Assembly: GCA_003482695.1 (NCBI GenBank)
Contig: DMYC01000414.1
Coordinates: 1 to 5,592 of the forward strand
Length of the DNA stretch: 5,592 bases
Reading direction: 5' to 3'
From: Clostridiales bacterium UBA8960
GTDB taxonomy: Bacteria > Bacillota > Clostridia > Peptostreptococcales > Acidaminobacteraceae
The position numbers were made by a program, and so were the translations under genes. Numbering within the stretch: the first letter of the stretch is position 1; each line of letters opens with the position of its first letter. The notes under the pieces are model-generated. The model had not been told where the DNA came from. It was given only the letters and a program-made list of their open reading frames with translations, and ran no database searches. Positions 1 through 5,323 of this stretch are shown here, in pieces.

Positions 1-344
1 AACCTGAATTCATCAATCGCATAGATGAAATTGTGGTGTTTCAAACGTTGTCTGAAGAAGCGCTTGAAAAAATCGTCCATCTCAATCTCGGCGGACTACG
101 TGCACAGCTTTATGAAAAGGGAATTGAGCTTGTCATAAGTCCCGATGTTCATGCATTCATTGCGAAAGCGAGCTATAGTGAATCCTATGGTGCGAGACCC
201 ATTAAACGTGCAATTGACAAAATGATCAAGGATCCAATTGCAGAACTGATGATTGAGGACGATGATTTGTCTCGCATCTATATTGATCTCATTGAAGGTG
301 AACTTGCATTGAAAGGGGAAAATCATGTCCAAAACCAAGAGTAA
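1..344 (+). CDS. clpC: ClpC-type AAA+ ATPase, C-terminal fragment (5' end outside window)
   Basis: This is the last 113 residues of a class I Clp/HSP100 ATPase, read from the first full codon at base 3; the gene begins before the window. The fragment opens with PEFINRIDEIVVF, the conserved second-AAA+ segment whose NRID arginine (bases 18-20) is the inter-subunit arginine finger. It continues through the small C-terminal D2 domain to the sensor-2 motif GARPIKRAID (GARP at 189-200), followed by DPIAELMI. In the family this protein unfolds substrates for the ClpP protease in the cytoplasm. ClpC is preferred over ClpB because it lies directly upstream of radA, as in the ctsR-mcsA-mcsB-clpC-radA operon of Bacillota; the fragment alone would not separate the two. 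The last 20 bp overlap radA, which suggests co-transcription and translational coupling. The tail after the D2 domain (ALKGENHVQNQE) is short and unremarkable. Confidence 0.88.
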   Translation, partial: PEFINRIDEIVVFQTLSEEALEKIVHLNLGGLRAQLYEKGIELVISPDVHAFIAKASYSESYGARPIKRAIDKMIKDPIAELMIEDDDLSRIYIDLIEGELALKGENHVQNQE

Positions 345-1683
345 GTTCGTATGTCAAAATTGTGGGTCTATTTCGCCCAAGTGGCTAGGTAAGTGTCCGG
401 ATTGTGGTGAATGGAATTCATATGTTGAAGAAATCGATGTAAAAAGTGAAAAACCGAAATCCTTAAATATTGGGGGAGACTCAAAGCCCTTAAGGCTAAA
501 GGAAGTGGCTTTCGATCGAGAAGAGAGATTCAGCACAAAAATAAAGGAGCTGGATATTGTTTTAGGCGGTGGAATTGTTAGGGGTTCGTTGATTTTGGTT
601 GGCGGAGATCCTGGAATCGGGAAATCCACACTTCTGCTTCAAGTGGCCAATAATATTGCGATGCAAGGCAAAGTGGTTCTTTATGTCTCCGGAGAGGAGT
701 CTGTCAAGCAAACGAAGCTTCGAGCGCAGCGTTTGGAAGTGGAGAGCGAATCGATTTTCATTGTCGCAGAAAACAATATTGAACGCATAAAGTTTCATGT
801 TGAACAGCTTAAGCCGGATATTCTCATCGTAGACTCCATTCAGACGGTCTACAATCAAGAAGTCGTTTCAGCTCCAGGTAGTGTCAGCCAAGTTAGAGAG
901 GCGACAAATCAGTTTATGAATATCGCAAAAAAATTTGGCGTTTGCACATTCCTCGTTGGACATGTAACAAAACAAGGCGCGATTGCTGGACCTAAAATCT
1001 TGGAGCATATGGTTGATACCGTGCTCTATTTCGAAGGTGAGGGTCATAATCTTTTTAGAATCTTAAGATCGGTGAAGAACCGTTTTGGCTCGACCAATGA
1101 AATTGGCGTATTTGAGATGACGAGTAGAGGGTTGATCGAGGTGGATAATCCGTCGAAGATCTTTTTGTCCAACTCGGACACGCAGTCCCCTGGCTCCATC
1201 GTTGTGCCGGCGCTCGAGGGTACGAGAACAGTCCTTGTTGAAATGCAATGTCTGGTTTCGCATACGAATTATAATTTGCCTAGAAGAATGGCGATTGGCA
1301 TCGATTATAATAAGCTCGTTCTGCTGACCGCTGTTTTAGAGAAGAAAGTCGGGATGACTTTATATGAACAAGATATTTATCTTAACGTCGTTGGTGGCGT
1401 GACCATTGACGAACCATCTGCTGATTTGGCCATCGTCATGGCAGTCGCGTCGAGTCATAGAGACATCGTCGTACCTAAAGATATGATCATTTTCGGCGAA
1501 GTTGGACTCACAGGTGAAATACGTGCCGTCAATCAAGCACAGCAGCGGATCAATGAGGCTGCCAAAATGGGGTTCAAAAAGGCGATCATACCACATTCGA
1601 ATTTAGAGGGGCTGACAAGACCTGAAGATTTTACGGTGATTGGACTAAAACACATAAATGACATGCTTAAATATTTTCTATAA
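325..1683 (+). CDS. radA: DNA repair/recombination protein RadA (Sms)
   Basis: Complete 452-residue RadA, close to the usual 450-460. This RecA-related ATPase drives branch migration of recombination intermediates in the cytoplasm. Domains in order: an N-terminal four-cysteine zinc finger (C10, C13, C24, C27); a RecA-like ATPase core with Walker A GGDPGIGKST (93-102) and Walker B ILIVDS (D170); the RadA-specific KNRFG motif (251-255); and a C-terminal Lon-protease-like domain from about residue 285 with EPSADLAI (363-370). S365 lines up with the Lon catalytic serine, but RadA-family proteins are not thought to be active proteases. The ATG at 325 is preceded by AAAGGGG at 5-7 bp and puts the zinc finger at the expected distance from the start. 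The gene begins inside the end of clpC (20-bp overlap) and is followed 5 bp later by a hairpin terminator. No separate promoter is evident, so expression probably comes from the clpC operon. disA, its common downstream partner, is absent here. Confidence 0.97.
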   Translation: MSKTKSKFVCQNCGSISPKWLGKCPDCGEWNSYVEEIDVKSEKPKSLNIGGDSKPLRLKEVAFDREERFSTKIKELDIVLGGGIVRGSLILVGGDPGIGKSTLLLQVANNIAMQGKVVLYVSGEESVKQTKLRAQRLEVESESIFIVAENNIERIKFHVEQLKPDILIVDSIQTVYNQEVVSAPGSVSQVREATNQFMNIAKKFGVCTFLVGHVTKQGAIAGPKILEHMVDTVLYFEGEGHNLFRILRSVKNRFGSTNEIGVFEMTSRGLIEVDNPSKIFLSNSDTQSPGSIVVPALEGTRTVLVEMQCLVSHTNYNLPRRMAIGIDYNKLVLLTAVLEKKVGMTLYEQDIYLNVVGGVTIDEPSADLAIVMAVASSHRDIVVPKDMIIFGEVGLTGEIRAVNQAQQRINEAAKMGFKKAIIPHSNLEGLTRPEDFTVIGLKHINDMLKYFL

Positions 1684-1726
1684 AAATAGGGATGTCTCGA
1701 CAATTTGCGAGGCATCCCTTAATTTT
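1684..1726. terminator. Probable bidirectional intrinsic terminator between convergent radA and the 131-residue gene
   Basis: An 11-bp stem (GGGATGTCTCG at 1689-1699 pairing with CGAGGCATCCC at 1708-1718, including one G-T wobble) closes an 8-base loop. On the + strand it is followed by a broken T-rich tract (TTAATTTT). On the minus strand it is followed by TATTTTTA. It lies 5 bp after the radA stop and 6 bp beyond the stop of the minus gene, so one hairpin plausibly ends both transcripts. The U-tracts are imperfect, so efficiency is uncertain. Confidence 0.8.
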
Positions 1727-2120
1727 AATACAAGCTATAACGACCTAATGTACTTATTTTCTTATACTCTTTTAATAAAACATCGTACATGCTAATGTCG
1801 AGTGTGTTGCATATCGCTGCGATGTAAAATTCAAGTCGGCCTAGCTCCTCTTCAATCTTTTCGCGGCACACAGGACAAGGTTTGCCATGTAAATGCTCTG
1901 ATTTGTATTCTTTTAGTGCATCATAAGACAAATTTTCAGGAATATCGACTTTTGCGACGTTGAGTGTGACGCAACCGCAATTCGTAATGGATTTAATGAC
2001 TGAGCGATTGGTTTTCGAAGCCGCGTCCCCCATCTTGCTTAGTATATCTAAAAGGTTAGCGTGTCTTATCAATACTTCGTCAACCTTATTTTGAAACTCA
2101 TCATAAATGACATCTTTCAT
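1725..2120 (-). CDS. Conserved clostridial protein of unknown function with CGC and CPVC motifs
   Basis: A 131-residue soluble protein with no signal peptide or membrane segment. I recognise the type from Clostridia, where it often lies near radA/carD and, as far as I recall, is labelled a DUF1573-domain protein; no biochemical role is known to me. Visible parts: an N-terminal helical region (about 1-45); TNCGC (C48, C50); a linker with ENLSYDALKEYKSEHLHGK; CPVC (C82, C85); then a helical C-terminus ending KEYKKISTLGRYSLY. The C48/C50 plus C82/C85 layout would suit a four-cysteine metal site (inference). The segment EELGRLEFYIAAICNTLDIS (91-110) resembles the ExxD helix of MazG-like all-alpha NTP pyrophosphatases, but the aspartate position is R95 and no EExxE motif is present, so such activity is not supported. 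The start is well fixed: AAGGAGG (2128-2134) lies 7 bp upstream of the ATG. The gene is convergent with radA and divergent from carD, and has its own probable extended -10 promoter. Confidence 0.9.
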   Translation of the reverse strand: MKDVIYDEFQNKVDEVLIRHANLLDILSKMGDAASKTNRSVIKSITNCGCVTLNVAKVDIPENLSYDALKEYKSEHLHGKPCPVCREKIEEELGRLEFYIAAICNTLDISMYDVLLKEYKKISTLGRYSLY

Positions 2121-2171
2121 ACCATAGCCTCCTTGTTTAAGTTATGCTACTGTGCTAGATTTTATAAACAC

Positions 2172-2200
2172 ATTCTATCATAAATGCGTTGAAACGGAAA
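2172..2200 (-). promoter_or_regulatory. Candidate extended -10 promoter for the minus-strand 131-residue gene
   Basis: On the minus strand, TGATAGAAT (2180 down to 2172) is an extended -10 element: TG, one base, then TAGAAT, a 5/6 match to TATAAT. The hexamer 17 bp upstream (TTTCCG, 2200-2195) matches only 3/6 of the -35 consensus, which is common when the extended -10 TG is present. The start site would fall near 2165, giving a leader of about 45 nt before the ATG, with the AAGGAGG ribosome site inside it. Confidence 0.6.
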
Positions 2201-2229
2201 GTGTTTAAAGAAAGATTGAAACGTTGAAA
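2189..2229 (+). repeat. Three TTGAAA direct repeats in the divergent intergenic region
   Basis: TTGAAA occurs at 2189-2194, 2216-2221 and 2224-2229. The first two are part of an identical octamer, TTGAAACG. They lie between the minus-gene promoter and carD promoter P1, where an operator could sit. The copies are short, A/T-rich and unevenly spaced (27 and 8 bp), so chance is a real alternative. Confidence 0.25.
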
Positions 2230-2235
2230 ATACTA

Positions 2236-2264
2236 TTGACAACACATGTATCAGATAGTAAAAT
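2236..2264 (+). promoter_or_regulatory. carD promoter P1 (sigma-A type)
   Basis: TTGACA (2236-2241, 6/6) is separated by exactly 17 bp from TAAAAT (2259-2264, 5/6). Transcription would start near 2271, leaving a leader of about 66 nt before carD. This is one of the best matches to a housekeeping promoter in the window. Confidence 0.82.
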
Positions 2265-2274
2265 TAAAGTTTAG

Positions 2275-2303
2275 TTGAACAAAGTCGGATTATCAGGTAT
2301 AAT
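2275..2303 (+). promoter_or_regulatory. carD promoter P2 (sigma-A type, in tandem with P1)
   Basis: TTGAAC (2275-2280, 4/6) is followed after 17 bp by TATAAT (2298-2303, 6/6), and an A/T-rich stretch follows the -10. The start would be near 2310, giving a leader of about 27 nt. The P2 -10 lies 39 bp after the P1 -10, and the P2 -35 sits just past the expected P1 start, so polymerase at one promoter should hinder the other. Confidence 0.75.
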
Positions 2304-2336
2304 AGATATATACTGAAGCAGCATGGAGGTCGAAGG

Positions 2337-2819
2337 ATGTTTAAAGTTGGAGATAAGATTGTATACCCTATGCATGGCGCCGGCGTTATTGAGGCCATCG
2401 AATTTAAAGAACTTATGGGATCGGATAAAGAATTTTATATTTTAAAATTGCCGATAAAGAACATGAAAGTGATGATTCCCACTGATAATGCGGAGAATTT
2501 AGGTGTTAGACGTGTTGTGGACAAAGGCGTTTTCAATGAAGTGATAGACTTGCTATCGCAAAACAAAGAAGCTATGCCTGACAATTGGAATCGACGATAT
2601 CGTGCAAATCTTGAAAAAGTAAAAACGGGCGATATTTTTGAAGTGGCTCAAGTCGTTAGAAACCTTGAAATTCTTGACAGAGAAAAAGGTTTGTCTACAG
2701 GCGAACGTAAAATGCTCAACAATTCAAAGCAAATTTTAGTGAGTGAATTGACTTTATCAAAAGATTTACGTGAAGACGATGTGGTTTCACTAGTCAACGC
2801 CACGATAGGCAGTCATTAA
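2337..2819 (+). CDS. carD: CarD/CdnL family RNA polymerase-binding transcription regulator
   Basis: A 160-residue protein matching the CarD/CdnL family in length and layout. Residues 1 to about 60 form the RNA polymerase-interaction domain shared with the TRCF/Mfd family: it begins FKVGDKIVYPMHGAGVIEAIE, then FYILKL and KVMIPTDNAENLGVRRVV. In known members this domain binds the polymerase beta subunit. The rest is helical and DNA-binding, including W84 in PDNWNRRYRAN, which matches the tryptophan known to wedge into the upstream edge of the transcription bubble, then IFEVAQVVRNL and LSTGERKMLNNSKQILVSEL. Family members stabilise the open complex, notably at rRNA promoters (established knowledge), which I infer applies here. 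The ATG is set by GGAGGT (2325-2330), 6 bp upstream. The gene is driven by tandem promoters P1 and P2. It is probably largely monocistronic, since a hairpin terminator follows 60 bp after the stop, with some read-through into yacL possible. Confidence 0.95.
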   Translation: MFKVGDKIVYPMHGAGVIEAIEFKELMGSDKEFYILKLPIKNMKVMIPTDNAENLGVRRVVDKGVFNEVIDLLSQNKEAMPDNWNRRYRANLEKVKTGDIFEVAQVVRNLEILDREKGLSTGERKMLNNSKQILVSELTLSKDLREDDVVSLVNATIGSH

Positions 2820-2827
2820 AACTAGGG

Positions 2828-2856
2828 TTTAACTTTTGAAAACTCTATGTTACAAT
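2828..2856 (+). promoter_or_regulatory. Candidate extended -10 promoter for yacL
   Basis: TGTTACAAT (2848-2856) is an extended -10: TG, one base, then TACAAT (5/6). A weak -35, TTTAAC (2828-2833, 3/6), lies 17 bp upstream. Initiation near 2863 would give a leader of about 64 nt containing the terminator-like hairpin. A better -35 word, TTGAAA at 2836-2841, is only 9 bp from the -10 and so does not fit. Confidence 0.5.
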
Positions 2857-2879
2857 CAAATAAGCTCCATAATTTATAA

Positions 2880-2904
2880 GAGCATCTTAGGATGCTCAAT
2901 TTTT
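2880..2904 (+). terminator. Intrinsic terminator-like hairpin between carD and yacL
   Basis: A perfect 7-bp stem (GAGCATC at 2880-2886 with GATGCTC at 2891-2897) closes a TTAG loop. After two A bases comes TTTTT (2900-2904). It would end carD transcripts 60 bp after the stop. Because the candidate yacL promoter is upstream of it, it could also act as an attenuator or as a 5' stabilising hairpin on the yacL mRNA. The stem is short and the U-tract modest, so partial termination is likely. Confidence 0.65.
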
Positions 2905-2907
2905 GTG

Positions 2908-2930
2908 AAAGGAGGTTATAGATGAGATGA
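2908..2930 (+). promoter_or_regulatory. Ribosome site with two-codon mini-ORF overlapping the yacL start
   Basis: AAAGGAGG (2908-2915) lies 6 bp before ATG-AGA-TGA (2922-2930) but 11 bp before the yacL ATG (2927). The mini-ORF stop TGA overlaps the yacL start in the arrangement ATGA. The Shine-Dalgarno spacing therefore favours the mini-ORF, and yacL may be translated partly by re-initiation. yacL itself has no other upstream start: an in-frame stop lies at 2906-2908. Confidence 0.5.
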
Positions 2931-4024
2931 TTGAAAAGTTTATTAAGTACATCATCACGTTTATAGGACTGAGTACAGGCATTGCTCTTGGTATTCATCT
3001 TGTAGATTTATTGGTGGAAAACAACATCTTCGGCTTAGATCGAATGGTGTACATGGTTATATCCCCAGCAATTTTAGGTGTTGTGCTTGCTCTCGTTGCA
3101 TATGTCGCTTCACAACTCATCATTCGCTTAGGAAAGAAATTGGCTCAAATCACGCAAGCTGAGCTGGAAAAAATTCCTCAGCAAGATTTTTTATTTGGAC
3201 TTATCGGTTTGATTTTTGGACTCATTATTGCTTTTTTAATTAGTGGTTTATACGATATCATCCCTATACCTATGGTTGCAAGTGCATTAAAAATTTTGAC
3301 TTTTATTTTTTTTGGTTATTTGGGCATCAATCTGGCTCAAAAAAACATCAAGGACCAACCGAAAATTTCGGACTGGGCGAAGCGCTTGACGTCTTCAAAG
3401 TCAAGCAAATCTATTCATGTTGCCTCTCAAGCTAAACCGAAAATATTGGATACGAGTGTCATTATAGATGGTAGAATCGCTGACATTTGTAAAACGGGGT
3501 TTATTGAGGGCGAAATCATCATTCCTGAGTTTGTTCTTGGTGAGTTAAGGCATATTGCAGACTCATCGGATGCCCTTAAACGTAATCGCGGTCGTAGAGG
3601 TCTCGACATTCTTAAAATCATCCAAAAGGATTTGCCGATTGTCGTTAGAATCGTCGATTATGATTTTGAAGATGTTGCGGAAGTGGATGTAAAGTTGATC
3701 AAACTTGCTCAAAAAATGAACGGTTGTATCGTGACGAATGATTACAACCTCAACAAAGTCGCTTCACTGCAAGATATCTTGATACTTAATATAAATGAAC
3801 TTGCTAATGCTGTTAAACCAGTGGTATTGCCAGGTGAAGAAATGCAAGTTCAAATCATAAAAGAAGGTAAAGAATCCAATCAAGGTGTTTCATACCTCGA
3901 TGATGGCACGATGATCGTCGTTGAAGATGGAAGAAAATTCATCAATGAGAATATTCAGGTCATCGTAACCAGTGTGCTGCAAACAGCTGCTGGGCGCATG
4001 ATTTTTGCTAAGTCTAAGAATTGA
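2927..4024 (+). CDS. yacL: Membrane-anchored PIN/TRAM domain protein (YacL family)
   Basis: A 365-residue protein matching Bacillus YacL in size, domain order and position before ispD. The N-terminus holds about four membrane helices (roughly residues 5-29, 41-66, 88-108 and 116-137). A Ser/Lys-rich linker (about 139-171) leads to a PIN nuclease domain (172 to about 292) with the expected acidic residues: D175 in LDTS, E206 in VLGELRHI, D254 in EVDVKLI and D272 in TNDYNLNK. A C-terminal TRAM-like beta domain (about 298-363) starts at VLPGEEMQVQIIKEGKE and ends AAGRMIFAK. By family knowledge, PIN domains are metal-dependent RNases and TRAM domains bind RNA, so a membrane-tethered RNase or RNA-binding role is inferred; the substrate is unknown. 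All PIN acidic residues are present, so nothing suggests an inactive enzyme. Hairpins flank the gene on both sides, and its start overlaps a two-codon mini-ORF. Confidence 0.93.
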   Translation: MIEKFIKYIITFIGLSTGIALGIHLVDLLVENNIFGLDRMVYMVISPAILGVVLALVAYVASQLIIRLGKKLAQITQAELEKIPQQDFLFGLIGLIFGLIIAFLISGLYDIIPIPMVASALKILTFIFFGYLGINLAQKNIKDQPKISDWAKRLTSSKSSKSIHVASQAKPKILDTSVIIDGRIADICKTGFIEGEIIIPEFVLGELRHIADSSDALKRNRGRRGLDILKIIQKDLPIVVRIVDYDFEDVAEVDVKLIKLAQKMNGCIVTNDYNLNKVASLQDILILNINELANAVKPVVLPGEEMQVQIIKEGKESNQGVSYLDDGTMIVVEDGRKFINENIQVIVTSVLQTAAGRMIFAKSKN

Positions 4025-4035
4025 TGTAATGATAT

Positions 4036-4072
4036 GCCGTGGTCGGAATTTACTGAGACCACGGCTTTTTTT
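4036..4072 (+). terminator. Strong intrinsic terminator after yacL
   Basis: A perfect 9-bp G/C-rich stem (GCCGTGGTC at 4036-4044 with GACCACGGC at 4057-4065), a 12-base loop and an immediate run of seven T (4066-4072). It starts 11 bp after the yacL stop and ends 25 bp before the ispD ATG. It is the clearest terminator in the window. There is no matching T-run on the minus strand, so it acts in the + direction. Confidence 0.93.
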
Positions 4073-4097
4073 ACGAGAAAAATATTGGAGATGACTT

Positions 4098-4835
4098 ATG
4101 TATAATGGTTGCAAAGTGATTGCGCTAGTTCCGGCAGCGGGAATGGGGCAAAGAATGGGCATCGGTCAAAAGAAGCAGTATCTATTGCTTAAGGACAAGG
4201 AAATACTTAATTGGACTTTGATTCATTTGTTGAGAGAGCCCATAATCGATGAAGCAATTGTGATTGTTCCAAGGGACGATGTATTGGAAGTGGAAGAAAA
4301 AATGACGTCTTGGTTGAGTCGAGAACAAATAAGCACCAAAATCAGTGTCATCGAGGGTGGAGCCACGCGTCAAGAGTCAGTGCGCAAAGGACTCATCAAG
4401 ATAGAGGGTGATGGATTCCAAACGTCATTCGTCGTGATACATGATGGTGTTAGGCCATTTTTTCCAAAGAACATGTTAATCCGTTTTTTAGAAGCGCTTG
4501 ATCATCGTTCCGATATAGAAGGTGCGATTGCGGGTGCTGAAGTGACGGATACCCTTAAAACGATTAACCCTGAGAAAGTCATTATAGGGACTGTCGACCG
4601 TTCTGTGGTTTGGTCAGTTCAGACGCCACAAGTCTTTCGATTTGACACTTTGATGAAAGCGCATCGATATGCAAATGACCATGCGTTTGAAGTGACAGAC
4701 GATGCAGCCATTATCGAAGCGATAGGAAAAAAAACAGTCATTATTCCATGCTCTTCTGAGAATATTAAGATTACAAAACCGGTAGATCTTATTGTTGCTG
4801 AAGTGCTGCTGGAAACGTATAAGGTGGATTTATGA
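4098..4835 (+). CDS. ispD: 2-C-methyl-D-erythritol 4-phosphate cytidylyltransferase
   Basis: A complete 245-residue IspD, slightly longer than the usual ~230. It joins CTP to 2-C-methyl-D-erythritol 4-phosphate to make CDP-ME, the third step of the MEP isoprenoid pathway, in the cytoplasm. Visible motifs: the nucleotide-binding loop [10 protein letters not shown] with R19, and K26 in [17 protein letters not shown] (87-99); HDGVRPF (115-121); VTDTLK (149-154); R168 followed by [19 protein letters not shown] (199-207); and ITKPVDL with K227. R19, K26, R168 and K227 correspond to the E. coli catalytic/binding residues R20, K27, R157 and K213. The ATG at 4098 is the first possible start (an in-frame TGA lies at 4092-4094), and GGAG (4087-4090) is 7 bp upstream. 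It overlaps ispF by 4 bp (ATGA), so the two are translationally coupled. No promoter fits between the strong terminator and this start, so expression must come through that terminator or from a promoter inside yacL. Confidence 0.97.
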   Translation: MYNGCKVIALVPAAGMGQRMGIGQKKQYLLLKDKEILNWTLIHLLREPIIDEAIVIVPRDDVLEVEEKMTSWLSREQISTKISVIEGGATRQESVRKGLIKIEGDGFQTSFVVIHDGVRPFFPKNMLIRFLEALDHRSDIEGAIAGAEVTDTLKTINPEKVIIGTVDRSVVWSVQTPQVFRFDTLMKAHRYANDHAFEVTDDAAIIEAIGKKTVIIPCSSENIKITKPVDLIVAEVLLETYKVDL

Positions 4836-5323
4836 AAATAGGAATCGGATATGATGTGCATCAATTAACAGAAGATAGGTTGTTGATATTGGGTGGTGTA
4901 GAGATTCCACATACACTTGGCCTCTTGGGGCATTCTGATGCGGACGTTTTGACCCATGCCATTATGGATGCGATTTTAGGCGCGCTTGGAATGGGCGACA
5001 TTGGAAAGCATTTTCCGGACTCATCACAGGCATTTAAAGATATTTCAAGTTTGATTTTGCTTGATCGCGTCTGTGAGACGATGGCGATAGAAGGTTACAG
5101 AATCGGAAATGTTGATGCAACCATCGTTGCACAGAAACCAAAACTGTCGCCTTACATCGATGAGATGAGAAGAATATTGGCGAATCATTTAAAGTGTGAT
5201 GTAAAGTGTGTGAATATAAAGGCGACTACGACAGAGAAACTGGGGTTTGAAGGTCAAGAGCTCGGAATGTCCAGTCAGGCGGTTGTCTTGTTAGTAAAAG
5301 CGGAGGAGGCAACCAATGTCTGA
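4832..5323 (+). CDS. ispF: 2-C-methyl-D-erythritol 2,4-cyclodiphosphate synthase
   Basis: A complete 163-residue IspF, typical length. It cyclises CDP-ME 2-phosphate to MEcPP with release of CMP, the fifth step of the MEP pathway; the enzyme is a homotrimer with a divalent-metal site. Metal ligands D8 and H10 (GYDVH) and H42 ([12 protein letters not shown]) are present, as are D56 ([10 protein letters not shown]), the [10 protein letters not shown] loop (100-109) and [10 protein letters not shown] (130-139) with E135. The catalytic core thus looks intact. The following loop is unusual: [12 protein letters not shown] (140-151) where relatives commonly have a TGRxEGIAAQAV-like sequence, so the usual R142 is Q and E144 is L. 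The start overlaps the ispD stop (ATGA); the ribosome site AAGGTGG is only 4 bp upstream, which suggests coupling. The gene overlaps the next one by 8 bp. IspE, which makes its substrate, must be encoded elsewhere. Confidence 0.97.
   Translation: MKIGIGYDVHQLTEDRLLILGGVEIPHTLGLLGHSDADVLTHAIMDAILGALGMGDIGKHFPDSSQAFKDISSLILLDRVCETMAIEGYRIGNVDATIVAQKPKLSPYIDEMRRILANHLKCDVKCVNIKATTTEKLGFEGQELGMSSQAVVLLVKAEEATNV

Noticed and set aside
562..858. Minus-strand open frame of about 98 codons within radA
   Set aside because: It is antisense to the conserved RadA ATPase core and shows no protein family resemblance.
2121..2336. Riboswitch or small RNA in the divergent intergenic region
   Set aside because: The leaders implied by the promoters are short (about 27-66 nt) and I see no conserved riboswitch elements or strong multi-stem structure; the region is explained by promoters and ribosome sites.
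2861..2915. Antiterminator or anti-Shine-Dalgarno pairing by AGCTCC in the yacL leader
   Set aside because: GCTC can pair with GAGC of the hairpin, or CTCC with GGAG of the ribosome site, but only by 4 bp, too short to claim a switch.
3827..3855. TTGCCA-17-TCAAAT as a promoter for ispD inside yacL
   Set aside because: The -10 matches only 4/6, there is no extended -10, it lies about 240 bp upstream within TRAM-domain coding sequence, and its transcript would still have to pass the strong terminator.
4091..4105. Four-codon mini-ORF (ATG ACT TAT GTA TAA) overlapping the ispD start
   Set aside because: The GGAG motif directly abuts this ATG, leaving no spacing for initiation, while it is well placed for ispD.
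3890..4162. Minus-strand open frame of 90 codons across the yacL-ispD junction
   Set aside because: It lies antisense to two well-supported genes and to the terminator, has no recognisable motif, and its product looks like an arbitrary translation.
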